A stretch of DNA of 61,203 bases from Cyanophora paradoxa (Eukaryota; Glaucocystophyceae; Cyanophorales; Cyanophoraceae), in NCBI GenBank assembly GCA_004431415.1, contig QPMI01000592.1, positions 1 through 61,203 on the forward strand. Direction: 5' to 3'. Positions within the stretch are counted from its first letter, which is position 1. Each line of letters opens with the position of its first letter. Below the pieces are notes generated by a model, which was not told where the DNA came from, searched no databases, and was given only the letters and a program-made list of their open reading frames with translations. The translations under genes were made by a program, and so were the position numbers. This document shows positions 1-8,991 of this stretch, piece after piece.

Positions 1-188
1 ATCTCGTGCCCTCACCGTGGTACGGTGGTGCTGCGAGCAGCATGCGCGCCTGACATTGCGAGCAACGAAATGGGGGTTTGAAAAGTCGCTCGATGATGCG
101 TACCCCGTTGGTCTAATTCGTGCCGTTGCTAGGATAAATACAGTTGCCCTTTCGAAAGTAGGGCACGATCCAGCGTACACCGGCAGAC

Positions 189-819
189 ATGCCGCGTGTG
201 AAGAAGAAGCCGCGGAAATCCGCCAAGGCCGCTCCGGCCGCCCCGCCCAGGCCAAGAAGCACACGAAGACCGAGTCGCCGGGAAAGAGACCTTACCGCTA
301 TCGTCCAGGTGCGGATGCCAATTATGGTAAGCAGTTAGGGAGGCTGAACGAGGAGAGCAGGTACTGTCGCGCTGCGGGGAGATTCGCAGATACCAGAAGA
401 CGACGGAGCTCCTGCTTCGCAAGCTTCCGTTCCAGCGGCTCGATGTTCGAGGTCGCACACGATCTAGGCGCAACGGATAAACGTTTCCAATCGTCGAGCG
501 TCCTCGCGCTGCAAGAGGCAGCGAGGCTTATCTTGTCGGCGTTTTTCAGGATGCGAACCTCTGCGCCATCCACGCAAGCGCGTGCGTTGCCTGAAGGATG
601 TGTGCTTAAATTTCTGATCGGTGCATGGTGCTCAGGGTCACAATCATGCCGAAGGACATGCAGCTCGCCCGTCGCATTCGCGGCGACGCGCACCTAGAAA
701 AGAGAAGAGCCGTACGGTGTATACCAGTATCTCTGGCGCACCGGAGGGCATGTAACCCGCAAATTCGATGGTGTTATGCCTGTATTGTGTTCTCAAGTAC
801 ACAACGGCGAGCTCGCTGA
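189..819 (+). pseudogene. CENP-A-like histone H3 variant, frame-disrupted
   Basis: The translation shows the H3 core in order: KRPYRYRPG, TVALR, EIRRYQKTTELLLRKLPFQRL, VAHDLGATDKRFQSSSVLAL, AYLVGVFQDANLCAIHA and VTIMPKDMQLARRIRGD. Two introns fit exactly: 309-360 (GTGCGG..GCAG) joins RPG to TVALR, and 582-635 joins HASA to VTIMPK. CENP-A-like traits are an N-terminal tail from ATG 189 (MPRVKKKPRKSAKAAP) unlike the canonical H3 tail, a loop 1 one residue longer than H3, and Ala in place of the H3 Thr in EDTNL. The frame is broken at least three times: an extra G near 376-379, a +1 shift near 443-452 and a missing base near 517. A further shift separates the N-terminal tail frame from the KRPYRYRPG frame. 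Either this is a young pseudogene or the assembly has indels here. H3 family membership is certain; the CENP-A assignment is inference. Confidence 0.72.
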
Positions 820-953
820 GTGCATGAGACGAATGTTTGAGAGCAATTGCGCCTTTTTGTACGAAATCGTCATCATGATCACTCGACAACCGACTGTGCT
901 CGACACGAGTGACAGTGGGCAACTAGTGTATTAAATAGAGAGATCATTCATCG

Positions 954-1550
954 TCAGATGAGGCCTCCAGAATTTCTGGATCGCTCGAGTTTATCGATGG
1001 CCCGATTGCCTTTCGATACATAACCCTCGTGAGGTCCGTGAGAGCGCACGAGATCCTCCAATTCGTACACACGGGTTTGAAGATTTTTCACCCAGGTCCA
1101 CGCCTGCTCCAGCTTGAGTTTCACCGGGCATGACTGACCGCACATGCTAGACATTTGCTGGTTGGCGCAGCACCAGACAAGGCGCTCTCCGCAAAGAGCC
1201 TCCGCACAGGCAATAGCGGCAAGCAAAACGGCCTGCGGTGACGTAGCAGCTAAGGCTTGCTGAAAGTGGGCTTTGGCCGCTGCTTTTTTAGCTACGGCTG
1301 TGCGCTTCGACGGATGGATTTCGCCGGAGACAGCTGTGGTAACTCACGCTCAAAGTTATACCGTCGATTATGCGCATTGAACCAGTCCGTCGGCGGACTG
1401 GACTGCTCTTTTTACACGGCTGTTTCCTGCGTCGGTGGTGGCTGACCCCTGGTTGCCCGACGGGGAGCAGGTCGGCTGCTGTCGCGGTAGAAGGCTTTCA
1501 GCAGAGTTGCTAATCGACGCCGTCGGCTCAGACTTCTGGCGTTTCGACAT
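954..1550 (-). CDS. hypothetical coiled-coil protein (two exons)
   Basis: Not recognised. The start ATG at 1550 gives a Ser/Lys-rich head (MSKRQKSEPTASISNSAE). The last exon, ending at 954, carries a heptad-like stretch (KLKLEQAWTWVKNLQTRVYE) followed by a basic tail ending RSRNSGGLI. The two open stretches lie in different frames and need an intron between about 1230 and 1380. The pattern of a charged disordered head with a short coiled coil resembles the gene at 16461-17231, but I see no direct sequence match. It is divergent from the SUMO-like gene that starts near 1750, with about 200 bp between them. Confidence 0.35.
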
Positions 1551-1749
1551 TAGGTAACTGCCGATCGAATTAGGGGTACGTGCTACAAGCGTTCGAACCT
1601 GCGTTACTGCACGCGAGCTTACAGTAGCCGACACGGACACGTTGACGGCAGCCAGGGTGCAATTGGCGTTTCGACAAGCGATGGGGACGCAGCAGCACAG
1701 ACAGGGTTGCTTTCCAAACGTAGGCGGATGAGAAACGCGTGCCCGCACA

Positions 1750-3282
1750 GTGCCCCTAAAGCGTCGCCTGATTGAATACGCAGGCCCGCGGCTTGAAGAG
1801 GTGGGACATGAGCCATTGTCGTACTCTTCGAGTGCGATGGTACCTGTGCAGGACACCCGCTATTCGGATCCGGACGTCAACTACGAGATAACAATCGGAG
1901 AGGAGCGTGCAGGGCGCAGGGACGTCGGCACATTAACGGAGTTTCCGCGTCCTTATGGGTATTATAAGCGTCATCCGCAAGCAGACATCGATGAGTACGT
2001 GCTGTGGTCGTTCATGTCAACCGAGGCATGATCTGAGACCGACGCGATGAAGACGTCGACGTCCCAGTATACGTGTGCATATACATGCACCTCATTCTGG
2101 ACAGAAGGTTGCCGCGAGTGACGTGTGTCAAGGCATGATGTGTAATTAAGTCGCAGCGTGCGCAGCTTCGGTGCAGTTTAGACCAACGTCATGTTTTCAC
2201 GACAACTTCAAGTATTTCTGCCAGACCTTCAACCTATCCAAAGGCGCTTTCGTGGTTGGAGGGAAACAATTGCAAGTACGGCCTGTCGACTGTCCCGAGT
2301 CCGTAGGGATAGAGGACGGCGACTTCATAACCTACGTTATGGATGGCAAAGGGGAGAAGCTGAAGCGGTGCGCGTGGTACATATGCATATAGGATGGGAA
2401 CTCATGGATTCACGGAACAATTCACAGGAGGAGGAGTTTGAGGCGTACGTTGAATGAAAGGACATCAGAAATTCGCGGGTCTGATTATCTCCACTTGAGC
2501 AGAGTGGACGAGGAGACTGCTATGGAGGTATGGATGACGGGCAGCGAGGGAGAGCGTACCATGCAGATGGTGGAACACCACGCAGAAATATTTTAGATCT
2601 GCGATCAAACAATGGCGGTACCGATGTTTGTGTGTGAATCGCAGGACGAAAGGTGAACCGATCGACCGGAATGTACTGGTTGCCACCGAGACGAAGGTTG
2701 AGTTGATGCTCGGGGGAATGAAGAGATGCAAGCTCACGATCGTGCCCGTACCGCAGGGTGTGTCTGCAAATGACTGTGATGGCGACGCATGATAGAACTT
2801 TACATGACACATGTGATGTGCACAAGGTGACGATTCGATGAACGATAAACTGCGCACGAAGGCGAACCAGTAACACGCTGGTTCGCAGTGTGTCGTTTCC
2901 GCAAGGACCTACGAACACCTTTCAGAGACGATGCGGCGCTTCACGGATAAAGTTATTATGCCCACAGGCACGTATTCGCAGGGTATGACGCAGTTGAATT
3001 CGAGTACCAAGGGAGGCCGCTTCTGAAAGGGGATACTCCGGAAAAACTAGAGATGAAACATGACGACGAAATTAAGTGCGTGAGCACTTACATGATGGCA
3101 TGCGTTACATGACGGTCGTGCACCAGGGTTATACCCACCTTATGGGGACAGCACATCGACTGCAGTCGAGCGCGCATTTCATATGTACAAGACCTGGTTT
3201 GCAGCTGCCTCCGACTTCAGCTACATTCATCCGACGCGCCGTCCGACTCCAAATAGGGGGCGTACACCAGAACGCATTGTAA
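1750..3282 (+). CDS. multi-exon protein with two SUMO-like modules
   Basis: Two ubiquitin-fold modules of the SUMO/Rad60-SLD type can be read. The first, about 2203-2350, reads NLSKGAFVVGGKQLQVRP followed by CPESVGIEDGDFITYV. This matches the SUMO pattern of a beta strand with GGKxL, then TPExLGMEDGDxI. The second, about 2975-3090, reads VEFEYQGRPLLKGDTPEKLE then MKHDDEIKC. The modules lie in different frames with stops between, so introns must be removed; AG acceptors are present just before the second module (CCCACAG, ATTCGCAG). An upstream exon (about 1838-2031, EITIGEERAG) may be the N terminus. No C-terminal diglycine was seen, so these may be binding modules rather than conjugated SUMO. 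Exon borders are approximate. Confidence 0.5.
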
Positions 3283-3720
3283 TGCAATCATGATGTACTT
3301 CAGGACTCTAGCGGCACACTGAAAGGGCCCGAGGGAGGGACGAATACTGATGATTTGCAGTACTCAAGCAGGCATCTCAGAAGACAAGAGCTACGGCCGC
3401 GTACAGGCGACCCGACGCGCGGAGCCTTTGCGGCAGGGCCGGGGCGGACGCCGGGGTGCAGCGGTGTGAGCTTGCTGATTACAGAATGTGAATTGACACA
3501 TGGCGATGAAGTGCACTAGCAGTCCCACGTATTCTATCCGCTCGATCGTTCATAGCTATCCGGGCTGCACCTAGGCACCATATGTAACTGATGACGGGCG
3601 CTCGGTTGAAGCATCTTAATGAGGTGCGGGCAAGGCGGGGCGGGGCTGGATGTGGCAGAGAAGGGCGGGGCGGGGTGATGCACTGATGGGTGGGGCGGGG
3701 CCGAGCCCTGCTTGGAGATT
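3283..3720. promoter_or_regulatory. G-rich intergenic stretch with GGGGCGGGGC boxes
   Basis: No convincing ORF. From about 3630 to 3710 the plus strand has several GGCGGGGCGGGGC-like boxes at short intervals. These could form G-quadruplexes or bind zinc-finger activators upstream of the SUMO-like exon at 3752. The regulatory role is inference from position and composition only. Confidence 0.25.
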
Positions 3721-3751
3721 CTAATCTAGTCGGGTATATTGTCGGAAGGGC

Positions 3752-4496
3752 ATGGCTGCCATCTTCCTGTGTTGTCTATTTCGACAGCGAGATCTGCAGG
3801 CGTTGTCTGGAATGAGGGTGTCAATAATTACGAGATGTAAAGGTAAATCGGGCACAGACCCCATCAAGGATGGACTTGAAGAACTCGTCAATGATGAGAT
3901 CGTGGAGACCTGCTTGTCTTTGGCAGAATTGGAATGGGCATTCCCTATGGAAAGGAATTCATTGTGATCGTGATCATGAGTGCAGGACGAATAGCTGACC
4001 AATCTTCATTATGAAGGGAGAATATCAAGTGCTCGTTGAAATCGAAACACTGCGTCGGGATAAGAATAATGTGGAATTTATGATGGGAATGCGACCACGT
4101 ACGTGCGGGTGAACGCAGTACACGGATTGAACTGGCACTCTGATACGTTCTGATGTGTAGGGACAGGACAGATGCAGGCGGAATTTCGTATCGAGTGCCC
4201 GAGCGATAGCTGGCAGGCGTCTGGTGGTGAGACGTGAAGAAGTAGAGGTTGAAAATTTACGTAAGGGAAATACCAAATTCACGTCCGGCTTGCCATGGCC
4301 TGAAGATGTGGATAGGCTCGATCTGCAGAAATCGTTGCAGAACCGTTCCATCTTCAACGATTATGATGCGATCAACAGGCGGTGTGTTTCTCAGAAGAGT
4401 AGTGACGTCGGAGAAGTGACTATAGTCACGGATCGGTCCTCTATAGTCATGTGGCTGCTCGATCCTCTGCATCGTTCCTCTGAACATCCCAGGTGA
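3752..4496 (+). CDS. SUMO-like module and downstream charged exon
   Basis: The segment at 3800-3945 reads RDLQALSGMRVSIITRCKGK and then TDPIKDGLEELVNDEIVE. This fits the end of a SUMO-like fold, where a KGK turn is followed by a D-P/L-E..DEI stretch. It is related in pattern to the two modules at 2.2 and 3.0 kb and may belong to the same gene or to a tandem paralogue. A second open stretch (4224-4496) is charged (REEVEVENLRKGN) and could be a later exon; it contains no domain I recognise. Exon joints were not resolved. Confidence 0.35.
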
Positions 4497-4601
4497 GATC
4501 CCATGGCACGCTTTTGTTTTCGCCATGATCAAGTAATCGGAACCTGTTGAAATATATAAGTTAAAAGTCGTCTTTATTTAGACGGCAGTCGAGGATCGGG
4601 C

Positions 4602-4775
4602 ATGAGCATGCTTACTTCGAGCCGGGGTATCAGCCGCCCTGCGAATGAGCGCGCTTCGAATGTACGCCGAGCAGCGGTTGCAGCGCTTGTGTTCGCCTTG
4701 CTGGCGCTGGCGTTGGCGAAGGAGCGCGCCGTGCACGGTACGCGTTGCTTCGCGCTTAGCGGTGGGTTGGCCTAG
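4602..4775 (+). CDS. possible 57-residue protein with one hydrophobic helix
   Basis: The ATG at 4602 opens a short frame ending at TAG 4775. It has a basic head and then AAVAALVFALLALALA, which would make a membrane helix or signal anchor, followed by a short polar tail. The GC-rich Ala/Leu run could be chance. No family was recognised, and there is no support beyond the hydrophobic segment. Confidence 0.2.
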   Translation: MSMLTSSRGISRPANERASNVRRAAVAALVFALLALALAKERAVHGTRCFALSGGLA

Positions 4776-4882
4776 CTGGAGATTGCGCTGGCTAATGAGC
4801 GCGCTATGAACGATGCGACGACCTGCGCGTGTAGCGCACGGGGTGTCGTTCACGGCGCCGGGAATGCATGCTGTACCCCTAA

Positions 4883-5590
4883 TTGCCGGACTTGACTCTT
4901 GCAGAGACGCCTAGGCATGTCGTTGACGAATACTTCGCGTCCCATACTCGATTCCGGTTCCAAGAAGCGATCGAGAGGTATGTTCTCCGTGTGCTTGCTC
5001 CGTTCGCTGCTGATGCGAGTGCATGCTGCGATTTGCGCCATCGCAGATACGTCGCCCACATCCGATATAGTGCTAGCTGCTTCTTACGCGAGACCGAATC
5101 TCGATTTAGCTTCTTACCGCGACATTTCTGAATCAGTGAGAGTCAGCGGCCGCGGTTCCATCACCGTACTGGAGGCCATGAGCCACATGACCCCCGACGT
5201 TTTTATAATCAAGAATCCCTGCACAGGCGCCATCGTAGCAGTACCACCTGGGCCTGCAGCTCTGCGCGTGAGTAACAACGAGTATACTTCTGCGTACGAT
5301 GTGATTGCGTCCGTTCAGCTTACGGACTGTAATGGAGGTACCTGTACGCATGTAATCTTGGATGATGATCAACTATTAACCCCATCTTCACCTCAGAGTA
5401 CGACTTGATGATAAAGGCCTTCGATTGTGCTGGCAGTTGGGACCCCGATCGCCGGTGGGCCGAAATCTACATGAAGTGGAATGGAACGGTCGTCAAGCAC
5501 GTCGTAAATCGACCTGATGTGGATCCAGATGGATGGCCGCTGCATGATGATATGTACCACGGAATGTACGACGATGTCGGTCAGAATTAG
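4883..5590 (+). CDS. hypothetical protein, probably two exons
   Basis: Two adjacent open frames read like protein: 4899-5408 (SGRGSITVLEAMSHMTPDVF, then NPCTGAIVAVPPGPAALRVS) and 5405-5590 (WAEIYMKWNGTVVKHVVNRP, ending acidic). The change of frame at about 5400 suggests an intron, or two separate exons of one gene. No domain was recognised. It lies downstream of the SUMO-like exons in the same direction and could be the 3' part of that locus. Confidence 0.3.
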
Positions 5591-6010
5591 GGCAAGGACG
5601 CGCGCCGTACTACATATACGTGTTATGGCAGTCAGTTCACAGTTTCGTATCGATTACTGTTTCCTATCTCTGACACCTTCTATTCTGCGCTCTACTACTT
5701 AGTTTTGTCTGTATTTATTGAATGCGCACATTGGCACTTGCTACCCTCAGCTTGCTTCACTTGACTTCTATTCCAATATCATCCACTCATACTACCTCGA
5801 TCCTCCTCACATGTACATGTTTCGTACTATGCTAGCTGACTAGGCCTGGACTACAGTATAGTAAGCTTAAGCCGCCGGAAGAGAACTCTGCCGGGGTCCG
5901 ATCCCCTTGCTGCAACAGAGGCGTCGAATGCAGAGCTTACCACACCGCGGCCGCACCCGTGAAGATGCGCACATGAAGAATATGGGTCCGATCACCACCG
6001 CAAGGAGGGT
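5591..6010. other. AT-rich intergenic segment with a duplicated gene fragment
   Basis: I see no gene here. About 5640-5860 is AT-richer than its flanks. The stretch at about 5885-5938 is a diverged copy of the coding sequence at about 6112-6166 (shared core GGTCCGAT.CCCTTGCTGC, then GAGGCGTCGAATGCAG). Confidence 0.4.
5885..5938 (-). repeat. diverged fragment of the downstream nucleotidyltransferase-like gene
   Basis: About 54 bp match the segment at 6112-6166 inside the next gene with a handful of substitutions. In the gene this segment encodes FNAAFDASVAARESDPNRV; the copy reads a similar peptide (FDASVAARGSDPGRV) but has no surrounding open frame. It is a remnant of a local duplication. 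Confidence 0.5.
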
Positions 6011-7564
6011 TTAGAGATCACATGCTGTAGTTACTTGGGGGTTGGGGGGAGTGAAAGAACTGTAGTAGCAGGGGGTCGCAGGAGTTCGGCAGGAATAGTG
6101 TACGTAGCGACGTACTCTGTTGGGGTCCGATTCCCTTGCTGCCACCGAGGCGTCGAATGCAGCGTTGAAGGCATCGTAAATCTCTTGTGTGAGAAGCGGC
6201 AGACCGTTGTGTGTGAGCTGCCGCCTAGCGAAGAACTTGATGAGGTCACGTCGGAGCCTCTCGTACCAGGCGTAAACTCTGCCGCATGTGTAACCGCCAG
6301 CAGCGTACACATGCACGTTCGCAAATTTCTTCATGAACTGGCCGCAAACACAGTATTAACTTTTCGGGTGAACTCGACACCAGCCGCGATGATCGTATAA
6401 AATAGAAACGCACGGGGTGCACTCCTGAGGGAAGCAGACCGGTGTCCCCTTCGCAACCAATCCAATCCAGGTGACGCGCCCTCAGATTCCTGCGCACAAC
6501 ATTTGAGTGTCATCAAAGTAGTTGCAGGACGCCAGCTGCGGAGGCAGGAGGCATTATGCACTCGAGTTCGGATCTTGATCGCGGGTTAACGTCTTCGATG
6601 CCTGAAAGCGATGACGCAAGAACGCGATCGCGGAGGCCAGCAGTAGTATTTATTGTATGCGAGAGAGTACGTACTCCAGCTCCCGTGTCTTGCACGTATT
6701 TCAAAATCCGGGGCACGGAGTAATACGGATGATGCGTGGTTAATACGTGACCATTTTCAACGTAGTAGAATGGGTGCAGGAGGCCCAGGTAATCCACGTT
6801 GATGGGAATTGTGTGCGTGATGAGGGTCATACACGCTGCAAACGTTGCGACCGGGTGGCTAAGGTCGTCTCCTGGCACGTAGATTGCACATGCAGCGAGG
6901 TCGTACGATGATACTATACGCTCAATAGTATTCGAACCCATGACACTGATCTGAGCAACAAGATTTGAAAATCAAAATGAGACCGTTCAGAATATTCTGC
7001 ATGTAACAGGCACCTGCAGAGGTAGGACCCCTGGGGCCATGATCTGGACGCCGTAGGCAAAAGGTGCACAGAAGACATCCACGGTTTTATTCTTTGGTAG
7101 GTAAGGCGCGACTCGTTCTGCGGAGGCGCGGGCTGCAGCTTGGTAGAAGGCGGTGACAACGCGAGTGAATTCTGCAACGGTCGAGGCTTTTACGTAGATG
7201 TCGATATCGTTCCTGCAGGCTACTATCAGGACGAACGGTTCGCGCTCACGTTTTCGCGCATGCATGCGTACAGTGCCATTCGGTAGGCTATCGGCGGGCA
7301 CGTGATGGCTTTGAAGGGGAGGCCACCTGTGCGTGTAGAGAGGATGCGTATGTATGTATACGTAGGCATGGAACGATGAGCGAAGGACGGACCTGATATG
7401 AACACGCAGCTTGGTATGTCAGAAGGAAGGTACGAAATTAAGGCGTGGTCGCGGAGACGCTCCCCGAAAGCCGCAGGGTGTGCATAAAAGCCGTCCATCA
7501 CAGGCAAACCTGGTCCAATGATCCCATGATCCCGGCAGCCATCGTCAATGGCCCTTCCGAGCAT
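6011..7564 (-). CDS. nucleotidyltransferase-like protein (multi-exon)
   Basis: The ATG at 7564 starts MLGRAIDDGCRDHGIIGPGL. Downstream exons read FVLIVACRNDIDIYVKASTV, then a helix-rich stretch, KTVDVFCAPFAYGVQIMAPG, and SNTIERIVSSYDLAACAIYV. The order NDIDIYV, then VQIM, then a (S/F)DLxxC strand is what I associate with a loosely defined nucleotidyltransferase-like family found in some protists, fungi and giant viruses, where the D-x-D pair would bind metal. The C-terminal exon (6011-6270) is helical: LRRDLIKFFARRQLTHNGLP then FNAAFDASVAARESDPNRV. Frame changes at about 7000-7030 and 7290-7380 fit short introns. The NDIDIY signature is seen directly; activity is inference. Confidence 0.45.
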
Positions 7565-8452
7565 ATCACCGCTCTGTAAAAACTGGGAGTAGGAGCACGC
7601 ATGACATTAGCTATAGTACCATGTGTTTACCGGATGCGCAAGCAAAGTATAGAACATGCGTGTGTGCGAACCTCGGTGGGCGCGATACATAGATCGGTGG
7701 TGGTGGGCTTGTACAAGGCACTCAGATTAAAGCGCGCCGCGAGATATGATGCTAGCTTTCGCCGAGGATGATTGATCGCGCCTGTGATATCGTACAAGTC
7801 GTACATGGCCGCCGAGGAACAGGATATACGGAGAGAGACTGCTGACAGCTATTCTCGGAAGTGTCGCTGACGGAGCGATAGCACAGGGGCAGATGCTCGC
7901 GTCGGGAAGGATACTGGGAAGGAAGAGACGACGGAATGGTTTTGGGTATTTTGGGCTGTGACGCGGACGCCCTCATACGAGGGTACAGGCCCGAAGAGTA
8001 AAAGTGACCGTTGTACAAGCACTAGGAGAGATCACTGAGGCCAAACAATAGCGGCGCGTTATGCAGAGCGGAGAAGTGCCGAGAGCGAACGAGGAAGAGA
8101 CGGCTTCGACCCCCATAGGAACACACACGTCGGCAGAGTCAGCAACAAGCGCACGTAAGGCAGTTCAAGAAGCGGCTGATGATACGCAAACGGACAAGCG
8201 GCCAGAACCAGAGGTGCGTGTGCATTTGCTGGCGGGATTGAAGAGATCGCCCAACGAGTACGCCCATGCGCGCATCGGGCTGCGCAGGGAGACCGGAGAG
8301 ATGATGATAGCGATTGCCCGTCGTGCCACTGGGCGGAAATCTGGCAGAGTGCGGAGGGTGCAGATCTGGCGTTGTGTAAAACCTCTGCATCTGAAAACGA
8401 CTGACCGGCTGCTATTGTTGCGGCGTTGTAAATTGCAGGCAAGGCATGTAAG
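7565..8452. other. region without a supported gene
   Basis: Open frames exist on both strands from about 7750 to 8450, but none shows a domain or a convincing start and splice pattern. The plus frame at 8061-8450 is basic and low in hydrophobic residues. The minus frame over the same bases (8059-8805) overlaps the better-supported spliced gene at 8453. I see nothing else. Confidence 0.4.
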
Positions 8453-8854
8453 ATGGCGGATGGCGAGGTGCAAGGCAGCGACAGCGACAGCACCAGTGAC
8501 GACTCAAGTAAGTGAATCGAGAATTTCATGCCCGCATGAATTGCTATCAGATTGATGGCTTGCATTTCCGTATTGATTGCAGTACTGACGACCCCGATAT
8601 TCCCAATTCTTCCTATTTCGGACGGGGACTCTATAAGAATGAACGGCCTCCTGACGAGGCTGCAGAAGGTATCGATCGAAATGGTAATTTTGACGGAGGC
8701 AATTGATGAATTGGCATCCAAGCGACCAGGAAATAGTTGCTCTGACATGAGAAAGAGCTCTGTGCACGCATGGTGTTCATGCAGTTTTTTAAGATCGAGC
8801 ATCAAGCATCTTGAGACGGCAATCCAGTTATTTCCGAGTCAAGAACAGGCATAG
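8453..8854 (+). CDS. small acidic/helical protein, two exons
   Basis: The ATG at 8453 gives MADGEVQGSDSDSTSDDS, an acidic Ser-rich head, which runs into a perfect GTAAGT donor at 8508. The intron 8508-8582 (75 nt, ending TTGATTGCAG) joins in phase 1 to an exon that is open to TAG 8854. That exon has a leucine-rich helical stretch (NGLLTRLQKVSIEMVILTEA) and a second helix (LRSSIKHLETAIQLF). The product is about 108 residues. Function is unknown; the pattern suggests a small oligomerising nuclear or adaptor protein. The clean donor and acceptor and the frame continuity support it over the minus-strand ORF. Confidence 0.5.
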
Positions 8855-8991
8855 GCCTGCCGACTCTCGATGTGTATCCGAATATCAATCATAGTGTATG
8901 AAGTATAGAATTACAGGCTACATAGGGGGAGCGGCACGGGTCCAGAGGGCGGTGTTCATAGGTGAGAGGACGTTGGAGGGCAGATGCATAG

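Noticed and set aside
5885-5938. GGGGTCCGATCCCCTTGC looked like a tRNA T-arm
   Set aside because: There is no cloverleaf, and the same sequence occurs inside the neighbouring coding exon, so it is a duplicated gene fragment.
8059-8805. 248-residue minus-strand ORF
   Set aside because: No domain, composition like an antisense shadow, and it overlaps a plus-strand gene with a perfect donor and frame-keeping intron.
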